A DNA stretch of 64,000 nt from Bacillus_BU sp051233475 (GCF_051233475.1 NZ_JBKFGH010000035.1:1-64000), one strand, 5' to 3'. Positions 26,930 through 35,983 are shown, numbered from the stretch's first letter. Notes: a model not told the origin generated them from the letters alone. Made by a program: numbers and translations.

Positions 26930-28348
26930 ATGAAAAAAATCATAAAAAACGGAACGATTGTAACAGCAGTCGATACCTTTAAAGCGGATATTTGTATTGA
27001 AAATGGAACGATTAGCCAGATTGGAAGTCAGTTATCTTACCTAGGTGCCGAGATCATTGATGCGAAGGGCTGTTATGTGTTTCCTGGTGGAATCGACCCC
27101 CATACCCATTTGGATATGCCTTTTGGGGGGACGGTAACAAAGGATGATTTTGAAACAGGGACGATAGCAGCAGCCTTTGGGGGAACGACCACAATCATAG
27201 ATTTTTGTTTGACAAAGAAAGGTGAAACATTACAAAGCGCAATCGATACATGGCATGCGAAAGCACAGGCTAAAGCGGTGATTGACTACAGCTTCCACCT
27301 GCAAATTGTTGAAATGAATGAGAATGTGTTAATGGAGCTTCCTGTTGTGATGGAACAAGAGGGGATTACTTCGTTGAAGGTGTTCATGGCCTATAAACAT
27401 CAGTTTCAGGCAGATGATGAAACCTTGTTTAGAACCTTGGTGACAGCAAAGGAGCTCGGTGCACTTGTCATGGTTCATGCCGAAAACGGAGATGTCATTG
27501 ATTTTTTAGTGAAAAAAGCACTGCAGGAAGGCAACACTGAGCCAATTTTTCATGCGTTGACGAGACCGCCCCAAGCTGAGGGCGAGGCAACCGGAAGAGC
27601 GGCGATTTTAACAGAGCTTGCTGGCTCACAGCTTTACGTTGTTCATGTCTCCTGTGCCGAGGCGGCAGAAAAAATTGCGAATGCGAGACGAAAAGGAATT
27701 GACATTTGGGGCGAAACCTGTCCCCAATATTTGGTGCTGGACCAATCATATCTTGAAAAGCCAAATTTCGAGGGAGCCAAGTATGTGTGGTCTCCGCCTC
27801 TTCGCGAGAAGTGGAATCAAGAGGTGCTATGGAATGCCTTGAAGAGCGGTGAGCTGCAAACCATTGGCTCGGACCAATGCTCGTTTGATTTTAACGGGCA
27901 AAAAGATCTAGGCAAGGGCGATTTTTCAAAAATACCAAACGGGGGACCGATCATCGAAGATCGCGTCAGCATCCTGTTTTCTGAAGGAGTTGTAAAGGAT
28001 CGAATCAGCCTTAATCAATTTGTTGACCTGACTTCTACAAGAGCGGCCAAACTGTTTGGGCTATATCCGAAAAAAGGCACAATTGCCGTTGGTGCTGATG
28101 CGGATATCGTTATTTTTAATCCAACCGTTGAACGAATTATTTCTGGAAAAGCACACCATATGGCGGTGGATTACAATCCGTTTGAAGGAATGAAAGTGAC
28201 GGGTGAGCCGGTATCCGTTCTATCACGCGGGGAATTTGTGATTCGAAATAAGAAGTTCGTTGGAAAAGCTGGCGCCGGAATGTATTTGAAACGGGCTAAG
28301 TATGGAAACAGCCAAGTAAATAACGAAATGAAAACAATCAAGCTTTAG
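26930..28348 (+). CDS. hydA: Dihydropyrimidinase (hydantoinase)
   Basis: Opens dihydrouracil/dihydrothymine to the N-carbamoyl beta-amino acids; cyclic amidohydrolase superfamily, 472 aa. Metal motif GGIDPHTHLDMP near residue 60, the carbamylated lysine in TSLKVFMAYK near 150, further His ligands in MVHAENGD and YVVHVSCAEA, and the active-site Asp in IGSDQCSF. All are intact. ATG 26930 has GAGGAGG seven nt upstream; an ATG 15 nt earlier overlaps that site. It follows preA after 78 nt. Hydantoins are the usual alternative substrates of this family. Confidence 0.92.
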   Translation: MKKIIKNGTIVTAVDTFKADICIENGTISQIGSQLSYLGAEIIDAKGCYVFPGGIDPHTHLDMPFGGTVTKDDFETGTIAAAFGGTTTIIDFCLTKKGETLQSAIDTWHAKAQAKAVIDYSFHLQIVEMNENVLMELPVVMEQEGITSLKVFMAYKHQFQADDETLFRTLVTAKELGALVMVHAENGDVIDFLVKKALQEGNTEPIFHALTRPPQAEGEATGRAAILTELAGSQLYVVHVSCAEAAEKIANARRKGIDIWGETCPQYLVLDQSYLEKPNFEGAKYVWSPPLREKWNQEVLWNALKSGELQTIGSDQCSFDFNGQKDLGKGDFSKIPNGGPIIEDRVSILFSEGVVKDRISLNQFVDLTSTRAAKLFGLYPKKGTIAVGADADIVIFNPTVERIISGKAHHMAVDYNPFEGMKVTGEPVSVLSRGEFVIRNKKFVGKAGAGMYLKRAKYGNSQVNNEMKTIKL

Positions 28349-28412
28349 ATGCGATTGTTATTGGTGCCACAAATCGTCCTTGCAAAAACATGTCAAAACA
28401 GGGGGTATTATC

Positions 28413-29885
28413 ATGAATAAAGATGGAAATTATTTGAAATCCCAAGATTTGCTGCCCATTTCTCATCAGAACCGGAATATTGGCCCATTTGGTTTTTCAG
28501 TTATTTGGATCGGCATGGCGATTGTTTTGGCGGCGTTCGCGATGGGCGGGGGAGGCGTTCAAAGCCTGTCACTGCCAATGGTGATCCTCGCTACACTAAT
28601 CGGTTCAGTGGCGATTGGGATTTTCATGGTGATTATTGGAGATATCGGAGTTGAACACGGTCTTTCCTTTCCTGTTTATATGAGGGCCCCGTTTGGAACG
28701 ATAGGCACCCATATTCCATCGATTGTCCGCGGTGTAACAGCGGCTAGTTGGTTTGGGATTAATACTTATTTTGGTTCAACGGCAATGAACGGGATTTTAA
28801 CCCTTCTGTTTGGCTATGATAATTGGTTTATTTGCTTTTTAATTTTTGCGGCGGTTCAGCTGTTCAATACCTCGCTTGGCATCAAGTCGATTGAACGCTT
28901 TGCCGATTTAGCGGCACCGGTCATCATCTTAATTTCTTGCTGGATGTATGTAACCCTCGCCGATCAAGCAGCAGAGAATGGGAAGGACATTTGGAATTGG
29001 GTTGAAACCCCCGTTACCGGCGGGGCAGCGTTTACAGCATTTATGGTGGTCGTGATGAGCAATATGGGCTTTTGGGGTACGCTAGCAGCGGATATGCCTT
29101 CCTTATCACGTTATTTTAAAGCACCTGCAAACGAACGAAACTGGTTTAAACGCAATAAAACCCAGCTTGCAGGAAGTCTCATTATCATGCCGATTTTTAA
29201 TACTTTGATGGTTGTGATTGGGGCAGTTTCTTACATTGCTTTAAACAATTATGACCCGGTTTTCGCACTACAGGAGGCAGCCTCCGGTTTCGTATTGGGT
29301 ATTTTGTTATTGATGATTGTATTGGCTCAATGGTCAACCAACACGTCTGCCAATGTTATCCCTGCGGCTACGATTTTCTCCAATGTCGGTGGTCCAAAAG
29401 TTCCGTTCTGGGTCGGGGTACTGGTTGCTGGCATTATAGGGATTTTGGCACAACCGTGGAATTTGTTTGATGTGTTAAGCACCGCTCTCCTTGTAATAGG
29501 CGGGATTTTATCTTCTATCGTTGGGATTCTTTTTGCAGATTACTATATGATTCGAAAGCGCCGCGTCAACGTGTATGATTTGTATGAAATGAATGGCCAG
29601 TTCAAATACATGAAGGGATTCAATCTTGCTGGGTTGATCTCCTGGATCGTCGGTGGAATTATTGCTAATTTATTACCTGCCTATTCTTCGCTCGTTGGGT
29701 TTGTGGCGGGGGCATTTCTTTATTACTTGTTAGCGAAATATTGGTGGTTTGCAAAATACAAACAAGCTGAGCTTGAGGACCCGAGTGATGAAAAATATTT
29801 AGGGATAACGGTTGGCCGAGACTGGGATATTGCCGTTGACGAGGAGTTAGGCGTCATCCCGGAGACAGTGAATGAACAAATTTAA
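28413..29885 (+). CDS. NCS1-family nucleobase/hydantoin permease
   Basis: Twelve-helix secondary transporter of 490 aa, NCS1 (cytosine/uracil/allantoin/hydantoin) family, similar in size to PucI and Mhp1. The N-terminal cytoplasmic segment DLLPISHQNRNIGPFGFSVI leads into helix 1 with the typical MGGGGVQSLSLP. By context it should import uracil, thymine or a dihydropyrimidine/hydantoin. ATG 28413 is chosen for the AGGGGG 8 nt upstream. The C-terminal tail after residue about 450 is hydrophilic. In the middle of the catabolic cluster. Confidence 0.88.
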   Translation: MNKDGNYLKSQDLLPISHQNRNIGPFGFSVIWIGMAIVLAAFAMGGGGVQSLSLPMVILATLIGSVAIGIFMVIIGDIGVEHGLSFPVYMRAPFGTIGTHIPSIVRGVTAASWFGINTYFGSTAMNGILTLLFGYDNWFICFLIFAAVQLFNTSLGIKSIERFADLAAPVIILISCWMYVTLADQAAENGKDIWNWVETPVTGGAAFTAFMVVVMSNMGFWGTLAADMPSLSRYFKAPANERNWFKRNKTQLAGSLIIMPIFNTLMVVIGAVSYIALNNYDPVFALQEAASGFVLGILLLMIVLAQWSTNTSANVIPAATIFSNVGGPKVPFWVGVLVAGIIGILAQPWNLFDVLSTALLVIGGILSSIVGILFADYYMIRKRRVNVYDLYEMNGQFKYMKGFNLAGLISWIVGGIIANLLPAYSSLVGFVAGAFLYYLLAKYWWFAKYKQAELEDPSDEKYLGITVGRDWDIAVDEELGVIPETVNEQI

Positions 29886-29908
29886 GGTGATCCGGAAAGG
29901 AGAGCGGC

Positions 29909-30127
29909 ATGTCCGAATACAAACAGTTTTTGATAGAACGAGAGCAAATCGACTCACTTATTCAAAAGGGCTACAAAATTTTCAGTGTGAACGAGGATTT
30001 GAACGGTTCGCAGGTGGAGTTTTTGAAAAGCGGGTCAGATAACGAATTAATGGAAACATTGCATATCATCTCTCCTGGGGGAAGGAAGTATTTTTCGGTG
30101 AAGCTGCTGGAGCAACAGAATCATTGA
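29909..30127 (+). CDS. Hypothetical protein, 72 aa, in the pyrimidine operon
   Basis: Small charged soluble protein (starts MSEYKQFLIEREQIDSLIQK) with a helix followed by beta-like segments (YKIFSVNEDLNGSQVEFL, GRKYFSVKLL). No Cys, no membrane segment and no family I know. AAAGGAGAG precedes the ATG, 24 nt after the permease stop and 58 nt before the dehydrogenase, so it is embedded in the operon. A regulatory or accessory function in pyrimidine use is an inference from position only. Confidence 0.7.
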   Translation: MSEYKQFLIEREQIDSLIQKGYKIFSVNEDLNGSQVEFLKSGSDNELMETLHIISPGGRKYFSVKLLEQQNH

Positions 30128-30185
30128 TAGGAAGAAGTTAGATAAACCTCAATCTCCATCAATTATTGTTTAAAGGAGCTTTAAA

Positions 30186-31661
30186 ATGACGATTTTTCTA
30201 GACAAAATCAAGCATATAAAAAACTATATCGGCGGGGAATGGGTCCAACCAGGCTCCAATCAGAAAGAACTCGTACTTAACCCAGCAACAGGTGAAACGA
30301 TTGCTGAAATTCATCTTTCTACTAGAGAAGATGTCGACCGGGCGGTTCAAACTGCTCAAGCAGCATTCAAAACATGGGCACAAACTCCAGTTCCGAAACG
30401 AGCTCGAATTCTCTTTAAATATCAGCAGCTACTTGTTGACAATGGGGAGGAGCTCGCCAGGCTCATCACATTAGAGAACGGGAAAAGCGTGACAGAAGCT
30501 ATGGGCGAGGTGCAGCGCGGGATAGAATGTGTTGAATTCGCGGCAGGCGTTCCGGCTCTTATGATGGGGCGGCAACTCCCTGATATTGCAACCAACCTGG
30601 AGTCGGGCATGTACCGTTACCCGATAGGTGTTATCGGTGGGATTACCCCATTCAATTTTCCAATGATGGTGCCATGCTGGATGTTTCCACTTGCGATTGC
30701 CTGTGGAAACACCTTTGTCTTAAAGCCATCTGAACGAACACCGCTCATGGCAGCGCGGCTTGTTGAACTTTTCGAAGAGGCGGGCCTGCCAAAAGGAGTT
30801 TTAAATATTGTGAATGGTACTCATGACGTTGTCAATGCATTATTAGAACATAAGGATGTTAGTGCCATCTCCTTTGTCGGTTCACAACCTGTTGCAGAGT
30901 ATATGTATAAAAAGGGAACCGCCCATCTCAAGCGAGTTCAAGCACTTTCTGGTGCAAAAAACCATTCTATTGTGTTAAAGGATGCAGATATCGATCTCAC
31001 AGCGCGTGAAATCACCAATGCTGCCTTTGGATCTGCAGGAGAGCGCTGTATGGCGGCAGCAGTCGTCGCGGTGGAGGAGACAATTGCTGACAAATTAATC
31101 AAACGTTTGATGAAATTAGCCGATAGCCTAATCATTGGCGACGGTTTGGATGAAGCGGTATCCCTTGGACCTGTCATTCGCGAAGAACACAAGGCACGGA
31201 CGATCGGATATATCGAATCTGGTATCTCCCAAGGAGCAAAGCTAGTCCGTGATGGCAGGAAAGATGAAGCGGCAACCAGCAAAGGATTTTTCCTCGGACC
31301 AACGATTTTTGATAACGTTACACCAGAAATGAACATCTGGAAGGACGAAATCTTTGCGCCAGTTCTCTCCATTGTTCGTGTGAAGGATTTGTCTGAAGCA
31401 ATCGAAGTGGCCAATTCTTCACGCTTTGCAAACGGCGCCTGCTTGTACACAGATAGTGCCGCTGCTGTGCGGCAGTTTCGGGAAACAATTGATGCCGGCA
31501 TGCTTGGGGTTAATATTGGCGTCCCTGCCCCGATGGCCTTTTTCCCATTCTCTGGCTACAAGCATTCGTTTTATGGAGATCTGCATGCGAATGGAACGGA
31601 TGGAGTTGAATTTTATACTCGAAAGAAAATGCTAACCGGTCGGTATGAATTGAGAACATAA
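30186..31661 (+). CDS. CoA-acylating (methyl)malonate-semialdehyde dehydrogenase
   Basis: ALDH-superfamily enzyme of 491 aa that turns malonate semialdehyde (from beta-alanine) or methylmalonate semialdehyde (from the thymine branch) plus CoA and NAD into acetyl-CoA or propionyl-CoA and CO2. The nucleophile is Cys288 in GSAGERCMAAA, and TPFNFPMMVPCWMFP is the MMSDH-type NAD-binding loop. It is close to IolA/MmsA of Bacillus. Its place between the permease and a beta-alanine-type aminotransferase supports a terminal role in pyrimidine catabolism. AAAGGAGC is upstream of the ATG. Confidence 0.9.
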   Translation: MTIFLDKIKHIKNYIGGEWVQPGSNQKELVLNPATGETIAEIHLSTREDVDRAVQTAQAAFKTWAQTPVPKRARILFKYQQLLVDNGEELARLITLENGKSVTEAMGEVQRGIECVEFAAGVPALMMGRQLPDIATNLESGMYRYPIGVIGGITPFNFPMMVPCWMFPLAIACGNTFVLKPSERTPLMAARLVELFEEAGLPKGVLNIVNGTHDVVNALLEHKDVSAISFVGSQPVAEYMYKKGTAHLKRVQALSGAKNHSIVLKDADIDLTAREITNAAFGSAGERCMAAAVVAVEETIADKLIKRLMKLADSLIIGDGLDEAVSLGPVIREEHKARTIGYIESGISQGAKLVRDGRKDEAATSKGFFLGPTIFDNVTPEMNIWKDEIFAPVLSIVRVKDLSEAIEVANSSRFANGACLYTDSAAAVRQFRETIDAGMLGVNIGVPAPMAFFPFSGYKHSFYGDLHANGTDGVEFYTRKKMLTGRYELRT

Positions 31662-31673
31662 GGAGCTGAACCT

Positions 31674-33032
31674 ATGTCGATGATTAAAAATAAAGCAGAT
31701 AGAATGATAGAAAAGGATCAGCAGTATTTATGGCATCATATGACACCCTATAAAGAACAGTCAATCCCCACTGTGGCGGTGGAAGGCTCCGGTTCATGGG
31801 TAACTGACATCAATGGTAAAAGATATTTAGACGCTATGTCAGGTCTGTGGTGCGTCAATGTAGGCTATGGAAGGGAAGAGCTAGCACTCGCTGCCTATGA
31901 ACAAATAAGAATGATGCCCTATTTTCCGTTATCGCAAAGTCATCTTCCCGCAATTGAATTAGCCGAAAAACTAAATGACTGGCTTGAGGGAGATTATGTT
32001 ATTTTTTACTCTAACAGCGGCTCCGAGGCAAACGAAACAGCCTTTAAAATTGCCCGTCAATATCATCAGCTTATGGGTGAACCAAGCCGGTATAAGTGTA
32101 TTTCCCGATACAGAGCTTATCACGGTAACTCGATGGGGGCTTTATCAGCAACAGGGCAGGCAGTCAGAAAATATCAATACGAACCGCTTGCTCCTGGCTT
32201 TATTCATGTCAGTCCCCCGGATAGTTATCGTCGTCCGGCCGGGCAAACTGCTGAAGAGTTTAACTTGCAATGTGCTTTGGAAATTGAAAAAACCATTATT
32301 TGGGAGGGGTTGGAGTCTATTGGCGCTATTATTATGGAACCAGTGATAACAGGAGGCGGTGTGCTCATACCCGAACCGATTTACATGGAAAAGGTACAGG
32401 AAATCTGCGAAAAATACAGGGTCCTCTTGATTATCGATGAGGTGATTTGTGGGTTCGGCCGGACCGGGAAAAAATTCGGCCATATGCACTTCAAGGTAAA
32501 ACCAGACATTGTCACAATGGCGAAAGGCTTAACAAGTGGTTACCTGCCACTATCAGCTACAGCGGTTCGAAGGGACATTTATGAAGCATTTAAGAGTACG
32601 GACGAGTACGGCTATTTTCGGCATGTCAATACATTTGGCGGCAATCCTGCTGCCTGTGCAGTCGCATTAAAGAATCTTGAAATCTATGAAAAAGAAAACC
32701 TGATTGAACGTTCACGTATATTAGGCGACCGCCTAAGTCAGGAACTGAATGAACTAAATACCCATCCGCACATAGGCGATATTCGCAGTTTTGGATTTAT
32801 TTTAGGAATAGAATTGGTGGAGGACAAACAAACAAAAATACCGCTCGCTAACTCCAAAGTCGAGCAGATGATTTCTGAATGCAAGTCACATGGACTCATT
32901 GTGGGCCGAAACGGGGCGACAGTTGCCGGTTACAATAATATTTTAACACTAGCACCGCCATTATCCTCAACCGACGAGGATTTAGAATTCATAATCAAAA
33001 CAATTAAAAAAGTCATCGGTAAAAAAGATTAG
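31674..33032 (+). CDS. Class III aminotransferase (beta-alanine:pyruvate type)
   Basis: PLP-dependent omega-aminotransferase of 452 aa. The PLP lysine is Lys284 in VTMAKGLTSGYLPLSA, with the cofactor-binding Asp in LLIIDEVICGFGRTG and the Gly/Ser phosphate loop in YSNSGSEANETAFK. In this operon it should take the amino group from beta-alanine (or beta-aminoisobutyrate), giving malonate semialdehyde for the upstream dehydrogenase. AAGGAGC precedes ATG, 12 nt after the dehydrogenase stop. It is the last gene before the terminator at 33043. Taurine or GABA aminotransferase would be the alternatives. Confidence 0.88.
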   Translation: MSMIKNKADRMIEKDQQYLWHHMTPYKEQSIPTVAVEGSGSWVTDINGKRYLDAMSGLWCVNVGYGREELALAAYEQIRMMPYFPLSQSHLPAIELAEKLNDWLEGDYVIFYSNSGSEANETAFKIARQYHQLMGEPSRYKCISRYRAYHGNSMGALSATGQAVRKYQYEPLAPGFIHVSPPDSYRRPAGQTAEEFNLQCALEIEKTIIWEGLESIGAIIMEPVITGGGVLIPEPIYMEKVQEICEKYRVLLIIDEVICGFGRTGKKFGHMHFKVKPDIVTMAKGLTSGYLPLSATAVRRDIYEAFKSTDEYGYFRHVNTFGGNPAACAVALKNLEIYEKENLIERSRILGDRLSQELNELNTHPHIGDIRSFGFILGIELVEDKQTKIPLANSKVEQMISECKSHGLIVGRNGATVAGYNNILTLAPPLSSTDEDLEFIIKTIKKVIGKKD

Positions 33033-33042
33033 CGAATTTTCT

Positions 33043-33078
33043 AGTCAGGCAGGATTTTGTCTGACTGTTTTTTTGTTT
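33043..33078 (+). terminator. Terminator of the pyrimidine operon
   Basis: 9-bp stem AGTCAGGCA / TGTCTGACT (one G-U) followed by T7, just behind the aminotransferase gene. Confidence 0.8.
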
Positions 33079-33166
33079 ATTACTGTGTCAATTTGTAAAA
33101 ACCTTGTCAGATAATATTACAGGTTAATAGTAGAGAGTTCGTTTTTTTAATATTCTGAATAGGCGG

Positions 33167-33185
33167 TTGACAATACTAGTATTGT
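33167..33185 (+). promoter_or_regulatory. -35 box overlapped by a perfect 16-bp palindrome
   Basis: TTGACA (33167-33172) overlaps ACAATACTAGTATTGT (33170-33185), a perfect dyad. A regulator bound there would block or remodel the promoter of the GlcG-like gene 34 nt downstream. The -10 box is not clear, which itself would fit an activator-dependent promoter. Confidence 0.5.
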
Positions 33186-33218
33186 AACCCGAACTTCACT
33201 TATTTTAGGAGGATTCAA

Positions 33219-33641
33219 ATGAAAACATTATCTTTAAACCTAGCAAAGAAATTAATCGAAGCTTCTGAACAAAAAGCGAAAAGCCTTGGCCTATCCATGG
33301 TTATTAGTATTGTTGATGAAGGCGGCAATTTAATCGCTGTTCATCGAATGGACGATGCGTGGATCGCCAGCATTGACATCGCTCAAAATAAAGCTTGGAC
33401 ATCTGTTGCTTTAAAAATGCCAACATCAGCATTAGCCAGTGCAACGATTCCAAACTCAGACCTGTATGGTTTGAATACAACTAACAATGGCAGAATCGTC
33501 GTATTTGGCGGAGGAATTCCCCTTGTTCAAGATGGTAAAGTGATTGGCGCAGTTGGCGTCAGCGGCAGTACGGTCCCGAATGATATTCAGGTAGCAGAAG
33601 CAGCGGTTAAGGCTTTTGAAGAGATCGCGGTTATGAACTAA
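33219..33641 (+). CDS. GlcG/HbpS-family (DUF336) heme-binding-like protein
   Basis: 140-aa protein of the GlcG/HbpS family, which forms oligomers with a Roadblock-like fold. It has the typical LGLSMVISIVDEGGNLIAVHRMDDA segment split over residues 24-48 and the C-terminal GGGIPLVQDGKVIGAVGVSG motif. Family members are found with glycolate, diol or aromatic catabolism or bind heme and sense redox; a precise role is unknown. TTAGGAGG precedes the ATG. It has its own promoter region with a palindrome, so it is not simply the end of the pyrimidine operon. Confidence 0.82.
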   Translation: MKTLSLNLAKKLIEASEQKAKSLGLSMVISIVDEGGNLIAVHRMDDAWIASIDIAQNKAWTSVALKMPTSALASATIPNSDLYGLNTTNNGRIVVFGGGIPLVQDGKVIGAVGVSGSTVPNDIQVAEAAVKAFEEIAVMN

Positions 33642-34007
33642 TCCTATTGGACAAGTACCAGGCTCGTTCCTTAAAAGGATGAGGCCTGGTACGGGTTAGG
33701 TTATTGAAGGTTGGAATCCTGTGTCTTAATGAAAAAAGCGTTTTGAAGGACTCTCGAAAACCCCTCAAACTAAGATACCACCATATTTCCCAAAAGATTA
33801 CTAAAATCTACATAATTATGTTTCGATTACATTTCTGTCCCTTTTCAAATCTATTATATAATCAGAACAATGAACTTAATCTATTTGGATTATTACATCT
33901 AGGAAAGGACTATAAATAAAAACAAGCTCTTTTTTTATGATTTCAGCCCATTTTTGTTATATAATTGTAGAAATGACTTTGAGAAAGCCATAAAAGGAAG
34001 GTAGTAT
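33642..34007. other. Intergenic stretch with a hairpin
   Basis: 366 nt. GTACCAGGC (33655) pairs with GCCTGGTAC (33684-33692) around an inner stem, but no T-run follows, so termination is uncertain. A -10-like TATAAT at 33960 may serve the TraB-family gene. A short frame at 33704-33919 lacks a ribosome binding site and is not called. Confidence 0.5.
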
Positions 34008-35183
34008 ATGTCTGTAGAAAACGAAAACATTACAAGAATACATCTAGATGGCAAGGAATATATCCTTGTTGGAACAGCCCATGTTTCGCGACACAGTGCG
34101 GATTTGGTTAAAGAAGTGATTGAAGCGGAAAGACCAGACTCAGTTTGTGTCGAACTAGATGAACAACGATATCAATCGATTGTAGATGGTAACAAATGGA
34201 AAGATACCGATATCTTTAAGGTAATTAAAGAAAAGAAAGCTCCATTGCTGTTAATGAATCTTGCCCTATCTTCCTTTCAAAAACGGATTGCAAATCAATT
34301 TGGGATTAATGCTGGACAAGAAATGATCCAAGGGATTAAATCAGCCGAAGAAGTTGGCGCCAAGCTTGTCCTTGCAGACCGAAATATTCATATAACCTTT
34401 TCTCGGATTTGGCGTGGTGTGGGCTTTAAGGGAAAAATGCTCCTGCTTGCTCAAGTCATTGCGAGCGTATTCAGTAAGGAAGCCATTTCCGAAGAGGAAC
34501 TGGAAAAAATGAAGAACCAGGATACGATTAATGCTGTTCTTAATGAGTTCACCGAAGCTTTCCCAAGATTAAAGAAACCGTTAATTGATGAACGGGATCA
34601 ATATTTAGCTCAGAAAATTAAAGATGCACCAGGGGAAAAGGTAGTTGCTGTCTTAGGGGCAGCTCATGTACCAGGCATAAAAGAAGAAATAAAGAAAGAC
34701 CATGATCTCGCCCGCTTAAATGAGCTTCCAGCAAAATCAAATGCACCGAAATTAATGGGCTGGATCATTCCAATCTTGATTATTGCGATGATTGCTTATA
34801 CTTTTTATGCGAACCCTACAGCGGGATTGCATCAGACGATGAGTTGGATTCTGTTTCATGCGTCATTCTCTGCACTTGGAGTAGCACTTGCATTTGGGCA
34901 CCCGCTCGCGATTCTGACTGCATTTGTTGCTGCACCCATCACTGCATTAGACCCGATTACCGCAGCAGGCTGGTTTGCTGGTTTTGTTCAAGCTTATTTC
35001 CGCCGACCAAGTGTGAGAGATTTTGAAAACTTGTCTGAGGACGTTTTCTCCGTTAAAGGATTTTGGCGCAACAAGGTAACCCGAGTTCTCCTTGTCGTGA
35101 TGTTCGCGAATATAGGAAGCTCCTTAGGGACTTTCATTGGTGGAGCTAATATTGTTCGCTTATTTTTAGAGAATTTTAAATAA
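34008..35183 (+). CDS. TraB/PrgY-family protein
   Basis: 391 aa with an N-terminal TraB/GumN-type domain (about 1-235) and a C-terminal membrane region of about four hydrophobic segments (about 245-390). The family hallmarks are present: LVGTAHVSRHS near residue 22, a conserved ELDEQRY, and AVLGAAHVPG near residue 215; the paired His/Glu motifs suggest a metal-dependent hydrolase fold. PrgY in Enterococcus limits the action of a sex pheromone, and other members are uncharacterised. AAGGAAGG precedes the ATG. Monocistronic with a hairpin after it. Confidence 0.85.
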   Translation: MSVENENITRIHLDGKEYILVGTAHVSRHSADLVKEVIEAERPDSVCVELDEQRYQSIVDGNKWKDTDIFKVIKEKKAPLLLMNLALSSFQKRIANQFGINAGQEMIQGIKSAEEVGAKLVLADRNIHITFSRIWRGVGFKGKMLLLAQVIASVFSKEAISEEELEKMKNQDTINAVLNEFTEAFPRLKKPLIDERDQYLAQKIKDAPGEKVVAVLGAAHVPGIKEEIKKDHDLARLNELPAKSNAPKLMGWIIPILIIAMIAYTFYANPTAGLHQTMSWILFHASFSALGVALAFGHPLAILTAFVAAPITALDPITAAGWFAGFVQAYFRRPSVRDFENLSEDVFSVKGFWRNKVTRVLLVVMFANIGSSLGTFIGGANIVRLFLENFK

Positions 35184-35204
35184 AAGTATAAGTTATGGAC
35201 AAAG

Positions 35205-35251
35205 ACAACAGCCTTTTCACCAATCGGTAGGGGGGAGCTGTTGTTTTTTTG
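35205..35251 (+). terminator. Probable terminator after the TraB-family gene
   Basis: Stem ACAACAGC / GCTGTTGT with a 24-nt loop, followed by T7. Confidence 0.65.
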
Positions 35252-35290
35252 TGCTGTTTTGGTTAGAGTGAGATATAAATTAACTGCTTT

Positions 35291-35405
35291 ATCTGTAAAA
35301 AAAACAATATATCAAGAAAAAAACGAGGTATATCTGTAAAAAATTAAATATATCAAGAAAAAACAACAATATATCTGTAAAAAATTTATTTTATCAAGAA
35401 TTTAC
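35291..35405 (+). repeat. Three-copy 41-bp AT-rich tandem repeat
   Basis: ATCTGTAAAA starts at 35291, 35332 and 35373, each followed about 20 nt later by ATCAAGAA. The exact 41-bp period (about four helical turns) places all copies on one face of the helix. It lies directly before the 101-aa gene and could be a regulatory binding array or a simple slippage product. Confidence 0.75.
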
Positions 35406-35424
35406 CATTTATTAGGAGGGAAAT

Positions 35425-35730
35425 ATGGACAAAACTTTAAAAAAGTTACAAAAGCTTCATCGTTCCGTTCAACAATTAGAAACAGCTTTGCATGAGGTTT
35501 GGAGTGGCATCGAAGAGATTGGTGAGGACGAAAGATTTAGTGGATTAATGGAGGAAGCGAGACAATACCAATCCAAAAGAAAAAATTCAGATCCCAAGAT
35601 GGAGGAATTCTGTCAACGGCTGGATGAATTTGAAAAGTACATGGAAGATATTCCAGAAGACGGTACAACAGCAGAATATTTTGATGACGCTATTGCAGAG
35701 CTAATAGCCTGGATTGAAGAAAATCGATGA
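35425..35730 (+). CDS. Hypothetical acidic helical protein, 101 aa
   Basis: Highly charged protein without Cys or membrane segments. It is predicted almost fully helical, with heptad-like spacing in its first 40 residues (LKKLQKLHRSVQQLETALHE), and probably forms a coiled coil. I do not recognise a family. TTAGGAGGG six nt before the ATG and a perfect terminator behind it make it a real single-gene unit. The 41-bp repeats just upstream are the only special regulatory feature. Confidence 0.68.
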   Translation: MDKTLKKLQKLHRSVQQLETALHEVWSGIEEIGEDERFSGLMEEARQYQSKRKNSDPKMEEFCQRLDEFEKYMEDIPEDGTTAEYFDDAIAELIAWIEENR

Positions 35731-35736
35731 TACCAG

Positions 35737-35786
35737 AAAGACGTGTTGAACTCCAAAAATGACGATGGAGCAACACGTCTTTTTTA
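35737..35786 (+). terminator. Rho-independent terminator
   Basis: Stem AAAGACGTGTTG / CAACACGTCTTT extended inside by CTCC / GGAG, then T-rich. It ends the 101-aa gene. Confidence 0.85.
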
Positions 35787-35983
35787 AAAAAAATCGACAA
35801 TTCCTCAAAATCTATTATTATTTCAAAAAAATGTAAAGGGATTTTGTCCAAAAAACTCGAATTTAATAGAAATAACAAAGTTATTACATCACAAAAATAT
35901 TGTAAAGGTCCGCGGTATTTACTTATTGAGTGAGGGATTAATGTGTGATTCTTTTAATAAATAAGGTTGGTTCAAGAAATGGA

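Noticed and set aside
33704..33919. 71-aa plus-strand frame
   Set aside because: No ribosome binding site, composition like random AT-rich sequence, in a gap with only a hairpin.
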